A stretch of 57,335 nucleotides of DNA from Enterobacterales bacterium (GTDB lineage: Bacteria > Pseudomonadota > Gammaproteobacteria > Enterobacterales > Enterobacteriaceae): NCBI GenBank assembly GCA_003864575.1, contig BHES01000008.1:1-57335 (forward strand), given 5' to 3'. The notes under the pieces are model-generated. The model had not been told where the DNA came from. It ran no database searches and saw only the letters and a list, made by a program, of their open reading frames with translations. Shown here piece by piece: positions 39,839 to 49,617 of the stretch (its first letter is position 1; the number at the start of each line of letters is the position of its first letter). The translations under genes and the position numbers were made by a program.

Positions 39839-40004
39839 TGTGAAAATCAGGCAGTTCTGAAGTTGCAGCAGAGCGCAAAGATTTTACAAATGTATAAACA
39901 AAACCGTTGTGAAGCGCTGGCTGAGGCCTGAGAATAGCCGAGCGCGGAGGGAAGGGGACGGCGAGGTTTCCTGCTGGCTCCGGCGGTATGTCTAAGAGGA
40001 TGTT

Positions 40005-40748
40005 ATGTTATTTATTTTGCGTCTGATCATCGTCGTTATTTATTCGATTCTGCTGTCCTTTTTGGGCTGCATTTACTGCCTGTTCAGCCCGCGAAACCCA
40101 AAACACGTGGCGACATTCGGCCATATGTTCGGACGTCTGGCTCCGGTTCTGGGAATTACCGTCGAAAAGCGTATCCCGCCTGAAGCGGCGCACTATGGCA
40201 ACTGTATCTATATTGCCAACCATCAGAACAACTATGACATGGTGACTGTGTCATCCATGGTTCAGCCAAGAACCGTGACCGTCGGTAAAAAAAGCCTGGC
40301 GTGGATCCCGTTCTTTGGCCAACTCTACTGGCTGACCGGTAACCTGCTGATTGACCGTGAGAACCGTGCTAAAGCGCACACCACCATTTCTCAGGTGGTA
40401 GACCACATCAATAAGAAAAACATCTCTATCTGGATGTTCCCGGAAGGGACGCGCAGCCGTGGCCGTGGTTTGATGCCGTTTAAAACCGGCGCTTTCCATG
40501 CTGCGATTTCCGCCGGTGTGCCCATCGTGCCGATTTGTGTGTCCAACACCAATGACAAAATCAAGCTCAACCGCTGGTCCAACGGTTTGGTTATCATTGA
40601 AATGCTGCCGCCAATTGATACCTCGCAGTACGGCAAAGAGCGTCTGCGCGAGTTGTCCAATCACTGTCATCAAATGATGGCTGACAAGATTGCAGAACTG
40701 GATGCCGAAGTCGCCACACGCGAAGCCGCAGCAAAAGCCAAAAAATAA
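40005..40748 (+). CDS. plsC: 1-acylglycerol-3-phosphate O-acyltransferase
   Basis: PlsC adds the second acyl chain, making phosphatidic acid at the inner membrane. The 247-residue product has an N-terminal membrane helix (LRLIIVVIYSILLSFLGCIY). It has the acyltransferase HX4D motif (NHQNNYD, His73 and Asp78), the substrate motif FPEGTRSRG and VPIVPICVS. The tail is charged and Ala/Lys-rich. TAAGAGG precedes the ATG. It lies between parC and ftsP, as in E. coli. Confidence 0.97.
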   Translation: MLFILRLIIVVIYSILLSFLGCIYCLFSPRNPKHVATFGHMFGRLAPVLGITVEKRIPPEAAHYGNCIYIANHQNNYDMVTVSSMVQPRTVTVGKKSLAWIPFFGQLYWLTGNLLIDRENRAKAHTTISQVVDHINKKNISIWMFPEGTRSRGRGLMPFKTGAFHAAISAGVPIVPICVSNTNDKIKLNRWSNGLVIIEMLPPIDTSQYGKERLRELSNHCHQMMADKIAELDAEVATREAAAKAKK

Positions 40749-40824
40749 TCTTCCCTTTTCGCCCGCCGCCAATGATGGCTATGGGTCATTAACACAGCTT
40801 TGATTTTGTTTTCATGGAGAAAAT

Positions 40825-42240
40825 ATGTCACTCAGTCGTCGCTCGTTTCTGCAAGCATCCGGATTGGCTCTGGCCGCGGGTGCATTGCCACTGAGGGCAC
40901 AAGCGAGTGGATCGCAACCAGCATTGCCTGTTCCTCCATTGATTGAGTCCCGTCGTGGACAACCGTTATTTCTGACCATGCAGTCGGCCCACTGGTCGTT
41001 CCTTGGTGGCAATAAAGCGCCAGTCTGGGGATTCAACGGCATGTATCTCGGGCCAACGGTGCGAGTGTACAGTGGCGATGACGTCAAACTGATTTACAGC
41101 AACCGCCTGTCCGAACCGGTCTCGATGACCGTCAGCGGCCTGCAGGTTCCGGGAACGCTGGCCGGTGGCGGCGCACGCATGATCTCGCCGGGCGTTGACT
41201 GGTCGCCTGTGCTGCCTATTCGTCAGCCTGCTGCCACCTGTTGGTATCACGCCAATACGCCAAACCGCATGGGGCCGCACGTCTATAACGGTCTGGCGGG
41301 AATGTGGCTGATTGAGGATCCTGTCAGCAAAAATATGCCGCTGCCAAACCACTACGGCGTGGATGACTTCCCGGTGATCATTCAGGACAAACGTCTCGAC
41401 AACTTCGGCGTGCCGCAGTACGACACTCCGGCGTCTGGCGGCTTCTTTGGCGACACCATGCTGGTCAATGGCGTACAGGGGCCGTTTGTCGAAGTTTCTC
41501 GCGGCTGGGTGCGTCTGCGCCTGCTCAATGCCTCCAACGCCCGCCGCTATCAGCTCAGCCTCACCGATGGCCGTGCTTTCCACGTAGTGGGCTCTGATCT
41601 CGGTTTTCTGCCTGCGCCTCTGACCGTTCAGCGTTTATCGCTGGCGCCCGGCGAACGCCGAGAAGTGCTGATTGATATGTCGCAAGGCGACGAAGTGTCG
41701 ATCACCGCTGGTGAAGCGGCCAGCGTGATGGACCGTATTCGTGGCTTGTTCGAGCCCTCAAGCATTCTGGTCTCCACGCTGGTGTTGACGTTGAAGCCGA
41801 CCGGACTGTTGCCGCTGGTGACTGACAATCTGCCGATGCGTCTGCTGGCCGACCAAATCCTTAGCGGCAATGTTTCGCGCACCCGTGAATTCCGCCTTGG
41901 CGACAGCCAACCGGGCATCAACGGCTCTATCTGGGATATCAGCCGCATTGATTTCACCGCGCAGCAGGGCACATGGGAGCGCTGGAATGTGCGCGCCGAC
42001 ATGCCGCAGTCGTTCCATGTGCAGGGTGTTTCCTTCCTGGTGAAAAACGTCAACGGCGCTGCGCCGCTGGTGGAAGATGCGGGTTTCAAAGATACCGTGT
42101 GGGTGGACGGTGACGTCGAACTGCTGGTCTATCTTAACCAGCCCTCCTACGACCATTTCCCGTTCCTCTATTACAGCGGAGCACTGGAGATGGCCGATCG
42201 CGGCTCTACCGGACAGATGGTCATCACGCCGTCGTCTTAA
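40825..42240 (+). CDS. ftsP: Cell-division protein FtsP (SufI), multicopper-oxidase-like
   Basis: FtsP is a periplasmic protein that stabilises the divisome under stress. It has the multicopper-oxidase fold but no copper. The 471-residue product has a twin-arginine signal (SRRSFLQASGLALAAGALPLRAQA), so it is exported folded by Tat. The cupredoxin domains are recognisable (FNGMYLGPTVRVYSGD, CWYHANTPNRMGPHVYNGLAGMWLIED in parts, VQGVSFLVKNVNG), and the HCH copper motifs at the C-terminus are absent. GGAGAAAA precedes the ATG. It lies downstream of plsC. Confidence 0.96.
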   Translation: MSLSRRSFLQASGLALAAGALPLRAQASGSQPALPVPPLIESRRGQPLFLTMQSAHWSFLGGNKAPVWGFNGMYLGPTVRVYSGDDVKLIYSNRLSEPVSMTVSGLQVPGTLAGGGARMISPGVDWSPVLPIRQPAATCWYHANTPNRMGPHVYNGLAGMWLIEDPVSKNMPLPNHYGVDDFPVIIQDKRLDNFGVPQYDTPASGGFFGDTMLVNGVQGPFVEVSRGWVRLRLLNASNARRYQLSLTDGRAFHVVGSDLGFLPAPLTVQRLSLAPGERREVLIDMSQGDEVSITAGEAASVMDRIRGLFEPSSILVSTLVLTLKPTGLLPLVTDNLPMRLLADQILSGNVSRTREFRLGDSQPGINGSIWDISRIDFTAQQGTWERWNVRADMPQSFHVQGVSFLVKNVNGAAPLVEDAGFKDTVWVDGDVELLVYLNQPSYDHFPFLYYSGALEMADRGSTGQMVITPSS

Positions 42241-42251
42241 TTGCGCCGCAT

Positions 42252-42279
42252 AAAAAAACCCGCCTTGGCGGGTTTTTTG
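42252..42279. terminator. Bidirectional terminator between ftsP and dkgA
   Basis: An 8-bp stem (AACCCGCC/GGCGGGTT) with a 2-base loop is flanked by seven As on the left and six Ts on the right, between convergent genes. Confidence 0.92.
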
Positions 42280-42308
42280 CTTTCAGACAGATCAGAAATC
42301 ATTGTAGA

Positions 42309-43142
42309 TCAAAACGTTTCTGGGTTCGGCCCTAAGCGCTTACCGGCATCCAGCTTGGCGATTTCCGCCAGCTCTTCCTTCTCGAGTTTGAAATCAAACA
42401 CCTCGAAGTTTTCGCGGATGCGTTTTGGCGTCACGGATTTAGGAATCACGATCAGTCCACTGTCCAGATGCCAACGGATCACCACCTGCGCCGGGGTCTT
42501 GCCATATTTTTTCGCCAGTTTTTGAATCAACGGCTGGTCGAAGAGCCCTTCGCCGCCTTGTGCCAGCGGGCTCCAGGCTTCTGTCGCAATATTGTGCGTG
42601 GCGTTCCAGGCGTGAAGCTGACGCTGTTGCAGTAACGGGTGCAACTCAATCTGGTTCACCACCGGGAAGATCCCGGTTTCATCTTTCAGTTTTTGCAGAT
42701 GCGGAATATGGAAATTACACACGCCAACGCTTTTCGCCAGCCCCTGTTCTTTCAGTTTTTGCAGCTGTTTCCAGGCTTCAACAAAGTTGCCCTGATCGGC
42801 TTTTGGCCAGTGAATCAGATAGAGATCAACGTAGTCGAGGCGTAGCTTCTTCAGGCTGGTTTCCAGCGCGTCGTGCGCATTCAACTGGTCGTCATTCCAC
42901 AGTTTGGTGGTAATGAACAATTCTTTGCGCGCAACGTGCCCTTCGCGCAGAACACCGCTGAGCGCTTCGCCTACCCCTTCCTCATTTTTATAAATGGCGG
43001 CGGTATCAATGTGGCGATAACCGGTGTTGACAGCCGTCGTAACGGCGCTGCTGGCCTCTTCGTTGCTGGCCTTCCATACGCCAAGTCCTAACTGAGGCAT
43101 CTTGTTGCCATCGTGAAGTTTGATGATGGGTTGCGTTGCCAT
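42309..43142 (-). CDS. dkgA: 2,5-diketo-D-gluconate/methylglyoxal reductase DkgA (aldo-keto reductase)
   Basis: An NADPH-dependent reductase of 2,5-diketogluconate and small aldehydes. The 277-residue product has the aldo-keto reductase tetrad in context: YRHIDTAAIYKNEEG (Asp and Tyr), FITTKLWND (Lys) and LYLIHWPKA (His). The cofactor-binding IPKSVTPKRIRENFEVFDF, in parts IPKSVTPKRI, lies near the end. The start at MATQPIIKL has AAGGAGA upstream; an in-frame Met five codons earlier is within that ribosome-binding site. It follows the alcohol dehydrogenase gene in the direction of transcription. Confidence 0.93.
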   Translation of the reverse strand: MATQPIIKLHDGNKMPQLGLGVWKASNEEASSAVTTAVNTGYRHIDTAAIYKNEEGVGEALSGVLREGHVARKELFITTKLWNDDQLNAHDALETSLKKLRLDYVDLYLIHWPKADQGNFVEAWKQLQKLKEQGLAKSVGVCNFHIPHLQKLKDETGIFPVVNQIELHPLLQQRQLHAWNATHNIATEAWSPLAQGGEGLFDQPLIQKLAKKYGKTPAQVVIRWHLDSGLIVIPKSVTPKRIRENFEVFDFKLEKEELAEIAKLDAGKRLGPNPETF

Positions 43143-43218
43143 GAGTTTCTCCTTCAATCAATTGCGCTTACGTTCTACGTCAGGTTAACGAAACCGGACT
43201 CCGGTTTTTCGTCGTCTA

Positions 43219-44259
43219 TCAGGCATGCATATCCAGGATCACGCGATAACGCGCCTTACCGTCGTGTAAATGTTTTACTGCGTCGTTGATTTTGCTGAGC
43301 GGGAAGTGCTCAACCTGTGGCGTAATGTTGTGGCGTGCGCAGAAGGCCAGCATATCTGCCAGACGCGACGGCGAACCTGTCGGTGATCCGGAAATTTCGG
43401 CCTGTTTGCTGATAAGCGCCATCACGTGTACCGGTACGGCCTCTGGCACCACGCCGACAAAGTGCAGACGGCCTTTAGGGGCCAGTGCGCCGATAATTGC
43501 ATCCCAGTCCAGCGTGGCGTTGGCGGTCACCATAATGAAATCGAGCTGCCCGGCGATTTTCTTCAGATCTTCGCTGTCACGAGTGGCAACGACGCGATGA
43601 GCCCCGAGGGACAACGCCTCTTCACGCTTGGCTTCTGATGAGGTAAACGCGGTGACTTCACAGCCCCATGCATTAAGAAAACGCACGGCCATGTGGCCCA
43701 GGCCGCCGATACCTATCACGCCAACGCGATGGGTTGGTAATACGCCAAATTGCAGTAATGGATTAAATACGGTGATGCCGCCGCAGAACAGCGGGCCAGC
43801 GCTGGTGCTGTCTACGCCTTCGGGTAATGGGATCGCCCAGGCCCAGTGGCTGCGAATTTTATCGGCGAAGCCGCCATGGCGGCCCACAATGGTGGCTTCG
43901 GCCTCATGGCACAGATGCTGATCGCCGGAAATACAAGGATGACAATGCATACAACTACCACGGTTCCAGCCAATGCCGACACTCTGGCCGACTTTCAGCC
44001 CTTTGTTGCGCGCGTGGTCACCGATTTTGATGATTTTCCCCACCACTTCATGGCCGGGAACGAAAGGATACTGGGTGATACCCCATTCATTATTCAGCAT
44101 CGATAAGTCTGAATGGCAGACGCCGCAGTAATCAATAGCGACTTCAATTTCTTCATCGCCTAACGGACCGGCATCAAAAGGGAAGGACTCAAGAGGCTGA
44201 TGCGGGCCAGCGGCGGCCCAGGCGTTAAAGGTATTTTCTGCTGCGGTTGATGATGACAT
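43219..44259 (-). CDS. Zinc-dependent NADP alcohol dehydrogenase/aldehyde reductase (AdhA/YahK-like)
   Basis: A medium-chain dehydrogenase of the cinnamyl-alcohol-dehydrogenase type that probably reduces aldehydes. The 346-residue product has the catalytic zinc ligands (CGVCHSD with Cys45, and PGHE with His70), four structural-zinc cysteines (CMHCHPCISGDQHLC) and the nucleotide fold GIGGLGHMA. GGAGAG precedes the ATG. It is divergent from yqhC and upstream of dkgA. In E. coli that place is held by yqhD, an unrelated iron-type alcohol dehydrogenase, so this gene looks like a functional replacement controlled by the same regulator. Confidence 0.88.
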   Translation of the reverse strand: MSSSTAAENTFNAWAAAGPHQPLESFPFDAGPLGDEEIEVAIDYCGVCHSDLSMLNNEWGITQYPFVPGHEVVGKIIKIGDHARNKGLKVGQSVGIGWNRGSCMHCHPCISGDQHLCHEAEATIVGRHGGFADKIRSHWAWAIPLPEGVDSTSAGPLFCGGITVFNPLLQFGVLPTHRVGVIGIGGLGHMAVRFLNAWGCEVTAFTSSEAKREEALSLGAHRVVATRDSEDLKKIAGQLDFIMVTANATLDWDAIIGALAPKGRLHFVGVVPEAVPVHVMALISKQAEISGSPTGSPSRLADMLAFCARHNITPQVEHFPLSKINDAVKHLHDGKARYRVILDMHA

Positions 44260-44391
44260 GCAATCTCTCCAATTAGCGTAAATAGCATAATGATTCTTTC
44301 AAGCCTAGCAGCTAACGGCATTACTGCCGATTTCTGTCGCGGCCACCGATGCTCACCACACTAACAATGTCTGCGCGCAATAATCGTGCTC

Positions 44392-44455
44392 ATTCCTGCC
44401 AAAGACTTGCCTGTTTCTGCCAGAGGCTGTAGAAAAGGGCGCGCTCATGGCAGAA
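44392..44455. promoter_or_regulatory. Candidate YqhC operator: two phased direct repeats and one inverted copy
   Basis: ATTCCTGCCAAAG (44392) and TTTCTGCCAGAGG (44414) have TGCCA cores exactly 21 bases apart, that is, on the same face of the helix. An inverted copy, TGGCAGAA (44448-44455), exactly complements TTCTGCCA (44415-44422). All lie in the gap between the alcohol dehydrogenase and yqhC, about 40-100 bases before yqhC. Direct repeats two turns apart are typical of AraC-family sites. Confidence 0.55.
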
Positions 44456-44491
44456 TCAATGCCGGATCATTGAGAGTAAAGGATGTTATGA

Positions 44492-45418
44492 ATGGAACAT
44501 GTTGAGAGTCTTTGCGCCAACCTGGCGGCGCAGGTTGCGCGGTTGAGCGGTGATAAGTTGCTCAGCCATTCCATCGTGCCCCAGGTGTCACTGATGTACA
44601 CCAAACGTCACCACCCGCGCACGCCGGTGCTTTATAACCCCGGTTTGGTGATCCTGTTTCAGGGCAGCAAGATTGGCTATCTGGGCAAGCGCACGTTCTC
44701 CTATGATCCGAAAAACTACCTGATGCTCACCGTGCCGCTGCCGTTTGAGTGCGAAACCTTTGCCAGCGCGGAGCAGCCACTGGCCGGGATCCAGATCAGT
44801 ATTAACACTGTCATGTTGCAGGATCTGCTGCTGGATATGGAGGAAGCCGGGTTTGCCGGGCAGAAGGATCAATCTTCGGGGATCAGTTCCGGTGTTCTGG
44901 ATGAAGACATTCTGTGTGCCGCCGAACGCCTGTTGGACGTGATGGAAAGGCCGTTGCGCGCCAAGGTACTCGGCCCGCAAATCATCCGCGAGATCCTGTT
45001 TTTGGTGCTGACCAGTGACAACGGTGGTGCCTTGCAGGCGCTCGTCAATCGCCATACGCACTTCAGCCAGATTGCTAAAGCGCTGCGCCGCATTGAGAGC
45101 CAGTACGCCGAAAACCTGAGCGTGGAGCTGCTGGCCAGTGAAGTGAATATGAGCGTGTCTGCGTTCCATCATAATTTTAAAGCGGTAACCAGCACCTCGC
45201 CGCTGCAATATCTGAAAACCTACCGGTTACATAAAGCGCGCATGATGATGATGTACGACGGGCTGAAAGCCAGTTCCGCGGCGTTGCGGGTCGGGTATGA
45301 GAGCGCCTCGCAGTTCAGCCGCGAATTTAAGCGCTACTTCGGCGTGACGCCCAGTGATGAGATGGCGCGGGCCCGTGAAGGCCATTCGCTGACGCTGGCG
45401 GATACGCTGATTCGCTAA
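44492..45418 (+). CDS. yqhC: AraC-family transcriptional regulator YqhC
   Basis: In E. coli YqhC senses aldehydes and activates yqhD-dkgA. The 308-residue product has an AraC N-terminal (type 6) effector domain up to about residue 190 ([31 protein letters not shown], in parts [12 protein letters not shown]). A C-terminal double helix-turn-helix follows ([33 protein letters not shown], in parts [17 protein letters not shown], and [18 protein letters not shown]). AAAGGA lies eight bases before the ATG. It is divergent from the alcohol dehydrogenase-dkgA pair, its probable targets. Confidence 0.9.
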   Translation: MEHVESLCANLAAQVARLSGDKLLSHSIVPQVSLMYTKRHHPRTPVLYNPGLVILFQGSKIGYLGKRTFSYDPKNYLMLTVPLPFECETFASAEQPLAGIQISINTVMLQDLLLDMEEAGFAGQKDQSSGISSGVLDEDILCAAERLLDVMERPLRAKVLGPQIIREILFLVLTSDNGGALQALVNRHTHFSQIAKALRRIESQYAENLSVELLASEVNMSVSAFHHNFKAVTSTSPLQYLKTYRLHKARMMMMYDGLKASSAALRVGYESASQFSREFKRYFGVTPSDEMARAREGHSLTLADTLIR

Positions 45419-45468
45419 CCGGCATAAAAAAAACCGCATTCAACGGGTTTGGTTTTGATCTCACCGGC

Positions 45469-46134
45469 TCAGGCGGGAGATCGGCATTTTCGTTTCTTCC
45501 ACACCACCAGCAGCGCGCCAACCAATCCCACCACCAACAGCAATACTGGCAGGATCATCAACCCGGCCATCACTTGATCTTCATGGCGTTTGACGATCGG
45601 AATATGGCTGAGGGCAAAGCCCATAGAGATCACCACGCCTACCCACAACAGCGCGCTTAACCAGTTAAACAGCTGGAAGCGGGCATTACTCAGCCCTGAA
45701 ATACCGGCCATGGTAGGCAGCAAAGTACGCACGAAGGCCAGAAAACGGCCAACCAACAGCGCCATTAAGCCGTGTTGAACAAACATCTGATGGGCGCGCT
45801 GGTGGTAGTGCGCCGGGAGCTGTAATAACCAGCCTTTCACCAGTTTGGTATGCCCTAACCAGCGGCCCTGAATGTAACTCAGCCAGCAACCCAGGCTGGC
45901 GGCTATCACCAGAATGATCAGCGTCGGGATGAAGCTCATAACGCCTTTGGCGATCAATGCGCCCGTCAGCAACAACAGGCTGTCACCCGGCAGAAAAGAG
46001 GCGGGGAGCAGGCCATTTTCGAGGAACAATGTAATAAATAATACGGCATACACCACCCAGAGAACTTTTGGGTCGGCGAGGACGCTGAAGTCGTGCTGCC
46101 AAAGTGCGTGAAGAATATCGGTAAGTACTGCCAT
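45469..46134 (-). CDS. yghB: DedA-family membrane protein YghB
   Basis: DedA proteins are thought to flip lipids such as undecaprenyl phosphate or phosphatidylethanolamine. E. coli YghB and YqjA are partly redundant and needed for normal division. The 221-residue product has the family motifs [26 protein letters not shown] (in parts [13 protein letters not shown]), YIQGRWLG and [18 protein letters not shown]. Four to five membrane segments and a basic C-terminus are seen. The start at MAVLTDIL follows AGGACAG. It lies between yqhC and metC. Confidence 0.94.
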   Translation of the reverse strand: MAVLTDILHALWQHDFSVLADPKVLWVVYAVLFITLFLENGLLPASFLPGDSLLLLTGALIAKGVMSFIPTLIILVIAASLGCWLSYIQGRWLGHTKLVKGWLLQLPAHYHQRAHQMFVQHGLMALLVGRFLAFVRTLLPTMAGISGLSNARFQLFNWLSALLWVGVVISMGFALSHIPIVKRHEDQVMAGLMILPVLLLVVGLVGALLVVWKKRKCRSPA

Positions 46135-46364
46135 AAACTGTCCTGTCAGGGTGCTGTTAAGAGCTGTCACGAATTCAGTGTAACTCAGATCCTCCTTTGG
46201 GGGGTTGATCTGAGGCCAATGAAACCGGGCAGAAATATTCAGTTTTGTTATAAATCCCTGATCGTCTATGCGACAGGGCTATATTTTATACTGACGGATT
46301 ATGGACACTCTTCTGACGAAATATCGACAGAGACTGCGCCGATCTGCGCAGTCCGTCGCAATCA

Positions 46365-47579
46365 TTAAAGGTTTGCTGCAATTCTGCCGAAGGCGGCGTC
46401 CAGATCATTAATGAGATCCTCGCAGTGCTCCAGCCCGATGTGCAGCCGCACCAGAGTACCGGTAAAATCGACGGTCTCGGCCGGGCGAATAGCCTGAATC
46501 TCCTCCGGCTGGTTTGCCAGTACCAATGACTCAAAGCCACCCCATGAATACGCCATGCTGAAATGCTCGAAATGGTCAAGATACTCCGCCAGCTGTGCGG
46601 CGCTCAGACGCTGTTTGAGCACGAAAGAGAACAGCCCGCAGCTGCCGGTGAAATCACGTTTCCAGAATTCATGACCTTTGCTGCCGGGTAACGCCGGGTG
46701 ATTGACCACCGCGACTTCCGGACGCGCGTCGAGCCACTGCGCAATGCGCAGGCTGCTCTCTTCATGCTGGCGAAGGCGAATGCCCAGAGTACGCAGGCCG
46801 CGGCTGGCAACGTAGGCGGTATCGGCATCCACCATCTGGCCCATCAAATAAGAGTGTTCGCGCAGTTGTTCCCAGCAGCGCGCGTTACTGACTGCGGTAC
46901 CGATCATCGCGTCCGAGTGGCCGATGATGTACTTAGTTCCGGCCTGAATTGAAATATCGATGTCGAAATCCAGTGCTTTAAACAGGATCCCTGCCGCCCA
47001 GGTGTTGTCGATCATAATAACGACATCAGGAGAGATGGCCCGCACCGAGCGCACCATCGCCGGAAGATCCGGCATTTCCATGGTGATGGAACCCGGTGCT
47101 TCGAGAAACACCACTTTGGTGTTGGGCTGCATCAGTGAACCGAGATCTTCGCCGATAGACGCCGGGAAATAGGTGGTGTTGACGCCAAGCTTGCGCAGCA
47201 CTTTTTCGGCGAAATCTTGCGTCGGCTCATAGGCAGAACCGGCCACCAGAATGTGATCGCCGCTGGAGACAAACGAAAGAATGGCGTTGCTGACCGCTGC
47301 CGCACCGCACGGATAAAGGGCACAACCGGCGCCGCCTTCCAGTTCGACCATTGCTTCCTGGAAAGAGAAGTGGGTCAGCGTGCCGCGACGGCCATAAAAC
47401 AGTTCACCGTTGGCGCGGTTTTTGGTGGCGTGTTTTTTCTCCGCCACGCTGTTAAATACCAACGAAGAAGCCCGCTGGATCACGGCGTTTACCGAGCCCT
47501 GGGTGAATTTCTTGTCTCGTCCGGCGCTGACCAGCGTGGTTTCAATATGCTTTGAGGCGTGTGTTTTTTTTGCAGCCAT
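46365..47579 (-). CDS. metC: Cystathionine beta-lyase
   Basis: MetC cleaves cystathionine to homocysteine, pyruvate and ammonia in methionine synthesis. The 404-residue product is a PLP enzyme of the Cys/Met-metabolism family. The PLP lysine is in [12 protein letters not shown] (Lys216). Tyr and Arg of [10 protein letters not shown] and the ring-stacking Tyr in SAYEPTQDF are in place, and [12 protein letters not shown] holds the cofactor Asp. The N-terminus is slightly longer than in E. coli. The leader carries a GC-rich hairpin near 47613-47634 but no clear MetJ boxes. It is divergent in E. coli from exbB; here a TRAP operon intervenes. Confidence 0.94.
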   Translation of the reverse strand: MAAKKTHASKHIETTLVSAGRDKKFTQGSVNAVIQRASSLVFNSVAEKKHATKNRANGELFYGRRGTLTHFSFQEAMVELEGGAGCALYPCGAAAVSNAILSFVSSGDHILVAGSAYEPTQDFAEKVLRKLGVNTTYFPASIGEDLGSLMQPNTKVVFLEAPGSITMEMPDLPAMVRSVRAISPDVVIMIDNTWAAGILFKALDFDIDISIQAGTKYIIGHSDAMIGTAVSNARCWEQLREHSYLMGQMVDADTAYVASRGLRTLGIRLRQHEESSLRIAQWLDARPEVAVVNHPALPGSKGHEFWKRDFTGSCGLFSFVLKQRLSAAQLAEYLDHFEHFSMAYSWGGFESLVLANQPEEIQAIRPAETVDFTGTLVRLHIGLEHCEDLINDLDAAFGRIAANL

Positions 47580-47719
47580 GATGTCCGTTTCACTCTGTTA
47601 ATGATTTTTATACCCGCGCCTTGCGGCACGGGTTTTTTCTTTAACTTAACATGATGATTCGGGGCGGGGCAGGTTTTGGCGCGTGGATGAGAAAATTTCA
47701 GGCTCTTTGCGCCTGCGGT

Positions 47720-49012
47720 TTATCCCGTATAAACCCCAAACAGTTTGGGCAGGGTGAGTGAAATCGCCGGCACATAGGTGATTAACATCAACACGGCGAA
47801 CAGAACGAAGTAGAAGGGCAGCATGGCTTTCACCACTTTCTCAATGCTCTGTTTACTGACCGCGCTGGCGACAAACAGCACGGATCCGACCGGCGGTGTA
47901 ATAAGTCCGATCCCTAAATTCACCAGCATGATCATGCCGAAATGCACTGGATCAATGCCGAGGGAAAGGATAACCGGCAGCAACACCGGCGTGAGGATCA
48001 AAATGATCGGCGCCATGTCCATCAGCGTGCCGATGATCAGCAGCATGATATTGATCCACATAAGAATGACGTATTTGTTATCTGAGATGCTGGTGAAAAA
48101 CTCGGTGATGCGCATCGGCAGCTGCATGTAGGTCATCACCGCACCAAAGCTTGCGGCGAAGCCAATCAGGATCATCACGATGCTGACGGTTTTCACCGTG
48201 CGGAACATCAGTTTTGGCAGCTCTGACCATTTATAGTCGCGGTAGATAAACATCGTGACGAAGAACGACCACAGGCAGGCGATGGCCGCCGATTCGGTGG
48301 CGGTGAAGACGCCGCTGAGAATGCCGCCCATAATGATCACGACCGTCATCAAGCCCCAAAGCGTATCGACGAAGATTTTCAACGCCTGTCTAAAAGGCAC
48401 GCGTTCGCCTTTCGGATAGCCACGCTTATGGGCGAATACCACGCACATCACCATTAACGTCAGGCTGAGCAGCAGGCCGGGCAGGATCCCGGCGATAAAC
48501 AGTGCCGCAATGGACACGGTCCCGCCAGTCGCCAGCGAGTAGATCACCGAATTGTGGCTGGGCGGCGTCAGAATGGCCTGTACTGAACCGCTGGCGGTCA
48601 CGGCGGCGGCGAAGTCGCGCGGATAGCCCTTTTTCTCCATCTCAGGGATCATCACCGAGCCAATAGACGCAGTATCCGCCACCGATGAGCCAGAGATCGC
48701 GCCGAAAAAGGTAGATGCCACAATGTTCACCAGTGACAAACCGCCGCGAATAAAACCAACAAAGATATAAGCAAAACTCACCAGCCGTCGGGCGATACCC
48801 CCTTCAGCCATGATGGCGCCGGCCAGAATAAAGAACGGGATCGCCAGCAGTGAAAACTTGTTTACGCCGTTGGTCAGTTGGATCATCAGCGCTTCCAGCG
48901 GCAGATCGATCCACAGTGCGCCAGCCACGGCGCTCAGGCCAACGGCGTACGCCACCGGCACGCCGATAGCAAGCATCACTCCCAGCGTTAATAGCAAAAT
49001 TAAGGCATCCAT
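47720..49012 (-). CDS. dctM: TRAP transporter large permease subunit DctM
   Basis: The ion-coupled channel subunit of a tripartite ATP-independent periplasmic transporter. The 430-residue product is hydrophobic with about twelve membrane segments. Family features include IPFFILAGAIMAEGGIARRL, FFGAISGSSVADTASIGSVMIPEM (in parts GAISGSSVADTASIGS) and LGIGLITPPVGSVLF. The substrate cannot be read from the sequence. It ends the dctP-dctQ-dctM series on the minus strand. The family usually takes up C4-dicarboxylates, sugar acids or sialic acid. Confidence 0.92.
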   Translation of the reverse strand: MDALILLLTLGVMLAIGVPVAYAVGLSAVAGALWIDLPLEALMIQLTNGVNKFSLLAIPFFILAGAIMAEGGIARRLVSFAYIFVGFIRGGLSLVNIVASTFFGAISGSSVADTASIGSVMIPEMEKKGYPRDFAAAVTASGSVQAILTPPSHNSVIYSLATGGTVSIAALFIAGILPGLLLSLTLMVMCVVFAHKRGYPKGERVPFRQALKIFVDTLWGLMTVVIIMGGILSGVFTATESAAIACLWSFFVTMFIYRDYKWSELPKLMFRTVKTVSIVMILIGFAASFGAVMTYMQLPMRITEFFTSISDNKYVILMWINIMLLIIGTLMDMAPIILILTPVLLPVILSLGIDPVHFGMIMLVNLGIGLITPPVGSVLFVASAVSKQSIEKVVKAMLPFYFVLFAVLMLITYVPAISLTLPKLFGVYTG

Positions 49013-49050
49013 TACGTATGCTCCAGAAAAGGGGCCGTCAGGCGTCTGAA

Positions 49051-49560
49051 TTACCCGGCATTACCCAGCTGAACCACCTGACGGTGGGCCTGCGGGCCTG
49101 CAAGAATTTGCTCGAGGACAAACAGTACGGTCAGCGCCGAACCTAAAGGCAGCGGCAGATAAGTTTGTCCGGCCGTCAGCAGCGGGAATTCTGCTACTGG
49201 CTGTTGCCACAGTTCGCTGCACAACAGCAGGCTGTACCAGAGGATGAACAGGCTGATGGCCAGCATCATTAGGTTGGCGAGCAGGGCGGAGAATTTTTTT
49301 AGCGCGGGCGGCAGACGATCGGTGACCATCGCGACCATGATGTGCGAACCGGAACGGTAGGCCACGGCAGCACCAATAAAAGTAAAAGCCACCATGCACA
49401 TGATAGCCACCGGCTCCGGCCAGGAGAGCGCGCTGTTCATGACGTAGCGGGCGAAGATCCCAACCGGGATCACCGCCACCATCAACAGCAGGGCGATCCC
49501 CGCCAGCCACATCGCGAAAAGATAAAGTATGTCCATCAGACGTTGATAACCGTGCAGCAT
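49051..49560 (-). CDS. dctQ: TRAP transporter small permease subunit DctQ
   Basis: The small membrane subunit that links the binding protein to DctM. The 169-residue product has four hydrophobic segments. The first begins about ten residues in (LYLFAMWLAGIALLLMVAVIPVGIF, in parts FAMWLAGIALLLM). ALSWPEPVAIMCMVAFTFIGAA, in parts LSWPEPVA, is the family signature. The ATG chosen has GGGGG five bases upstream and gives a typical length. A GTG start 17 codons earlier (49611), six bases after dctP, is the alternative but has only a poor ribosome-binding site. Confidence 0.85.
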   Translation of the reverse strand: MLHGYQRLMDILYLFAMWLAGIALLLMVAVIPVGIFARYVMNSALSWPEPVAIMCMVAFTFIGAAVAYRSGSHIMVAMVTDRLPPALKKFSALLANLMMLAISLFILWYSLLLCSELWQQPVAEFPLLTAGQTYLPLPLGSALTVLFVLEQILAGPQAHRQVVQLGNAG

Positions 49561-49617
49561 GAAACCCCCGAAAGTACGTGAAAGCTGAGACAGCCACTCT
49601 GGCCGCCTCACCTCAGG

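Noticed and set aside
45421-45460. Terminator between yqhC and yghB
   Set aside because: Only a 5-bp AAACC/GGTTT pairing is possible; too weak to list as a feature.
47600-47640. Rho-independent terminator between dctM and metC
   Set aside because: A GC-rich hairpin exists, but its T-run is on the plus strand, where no gene precedes it. On the minus strand the tail is A-rich.
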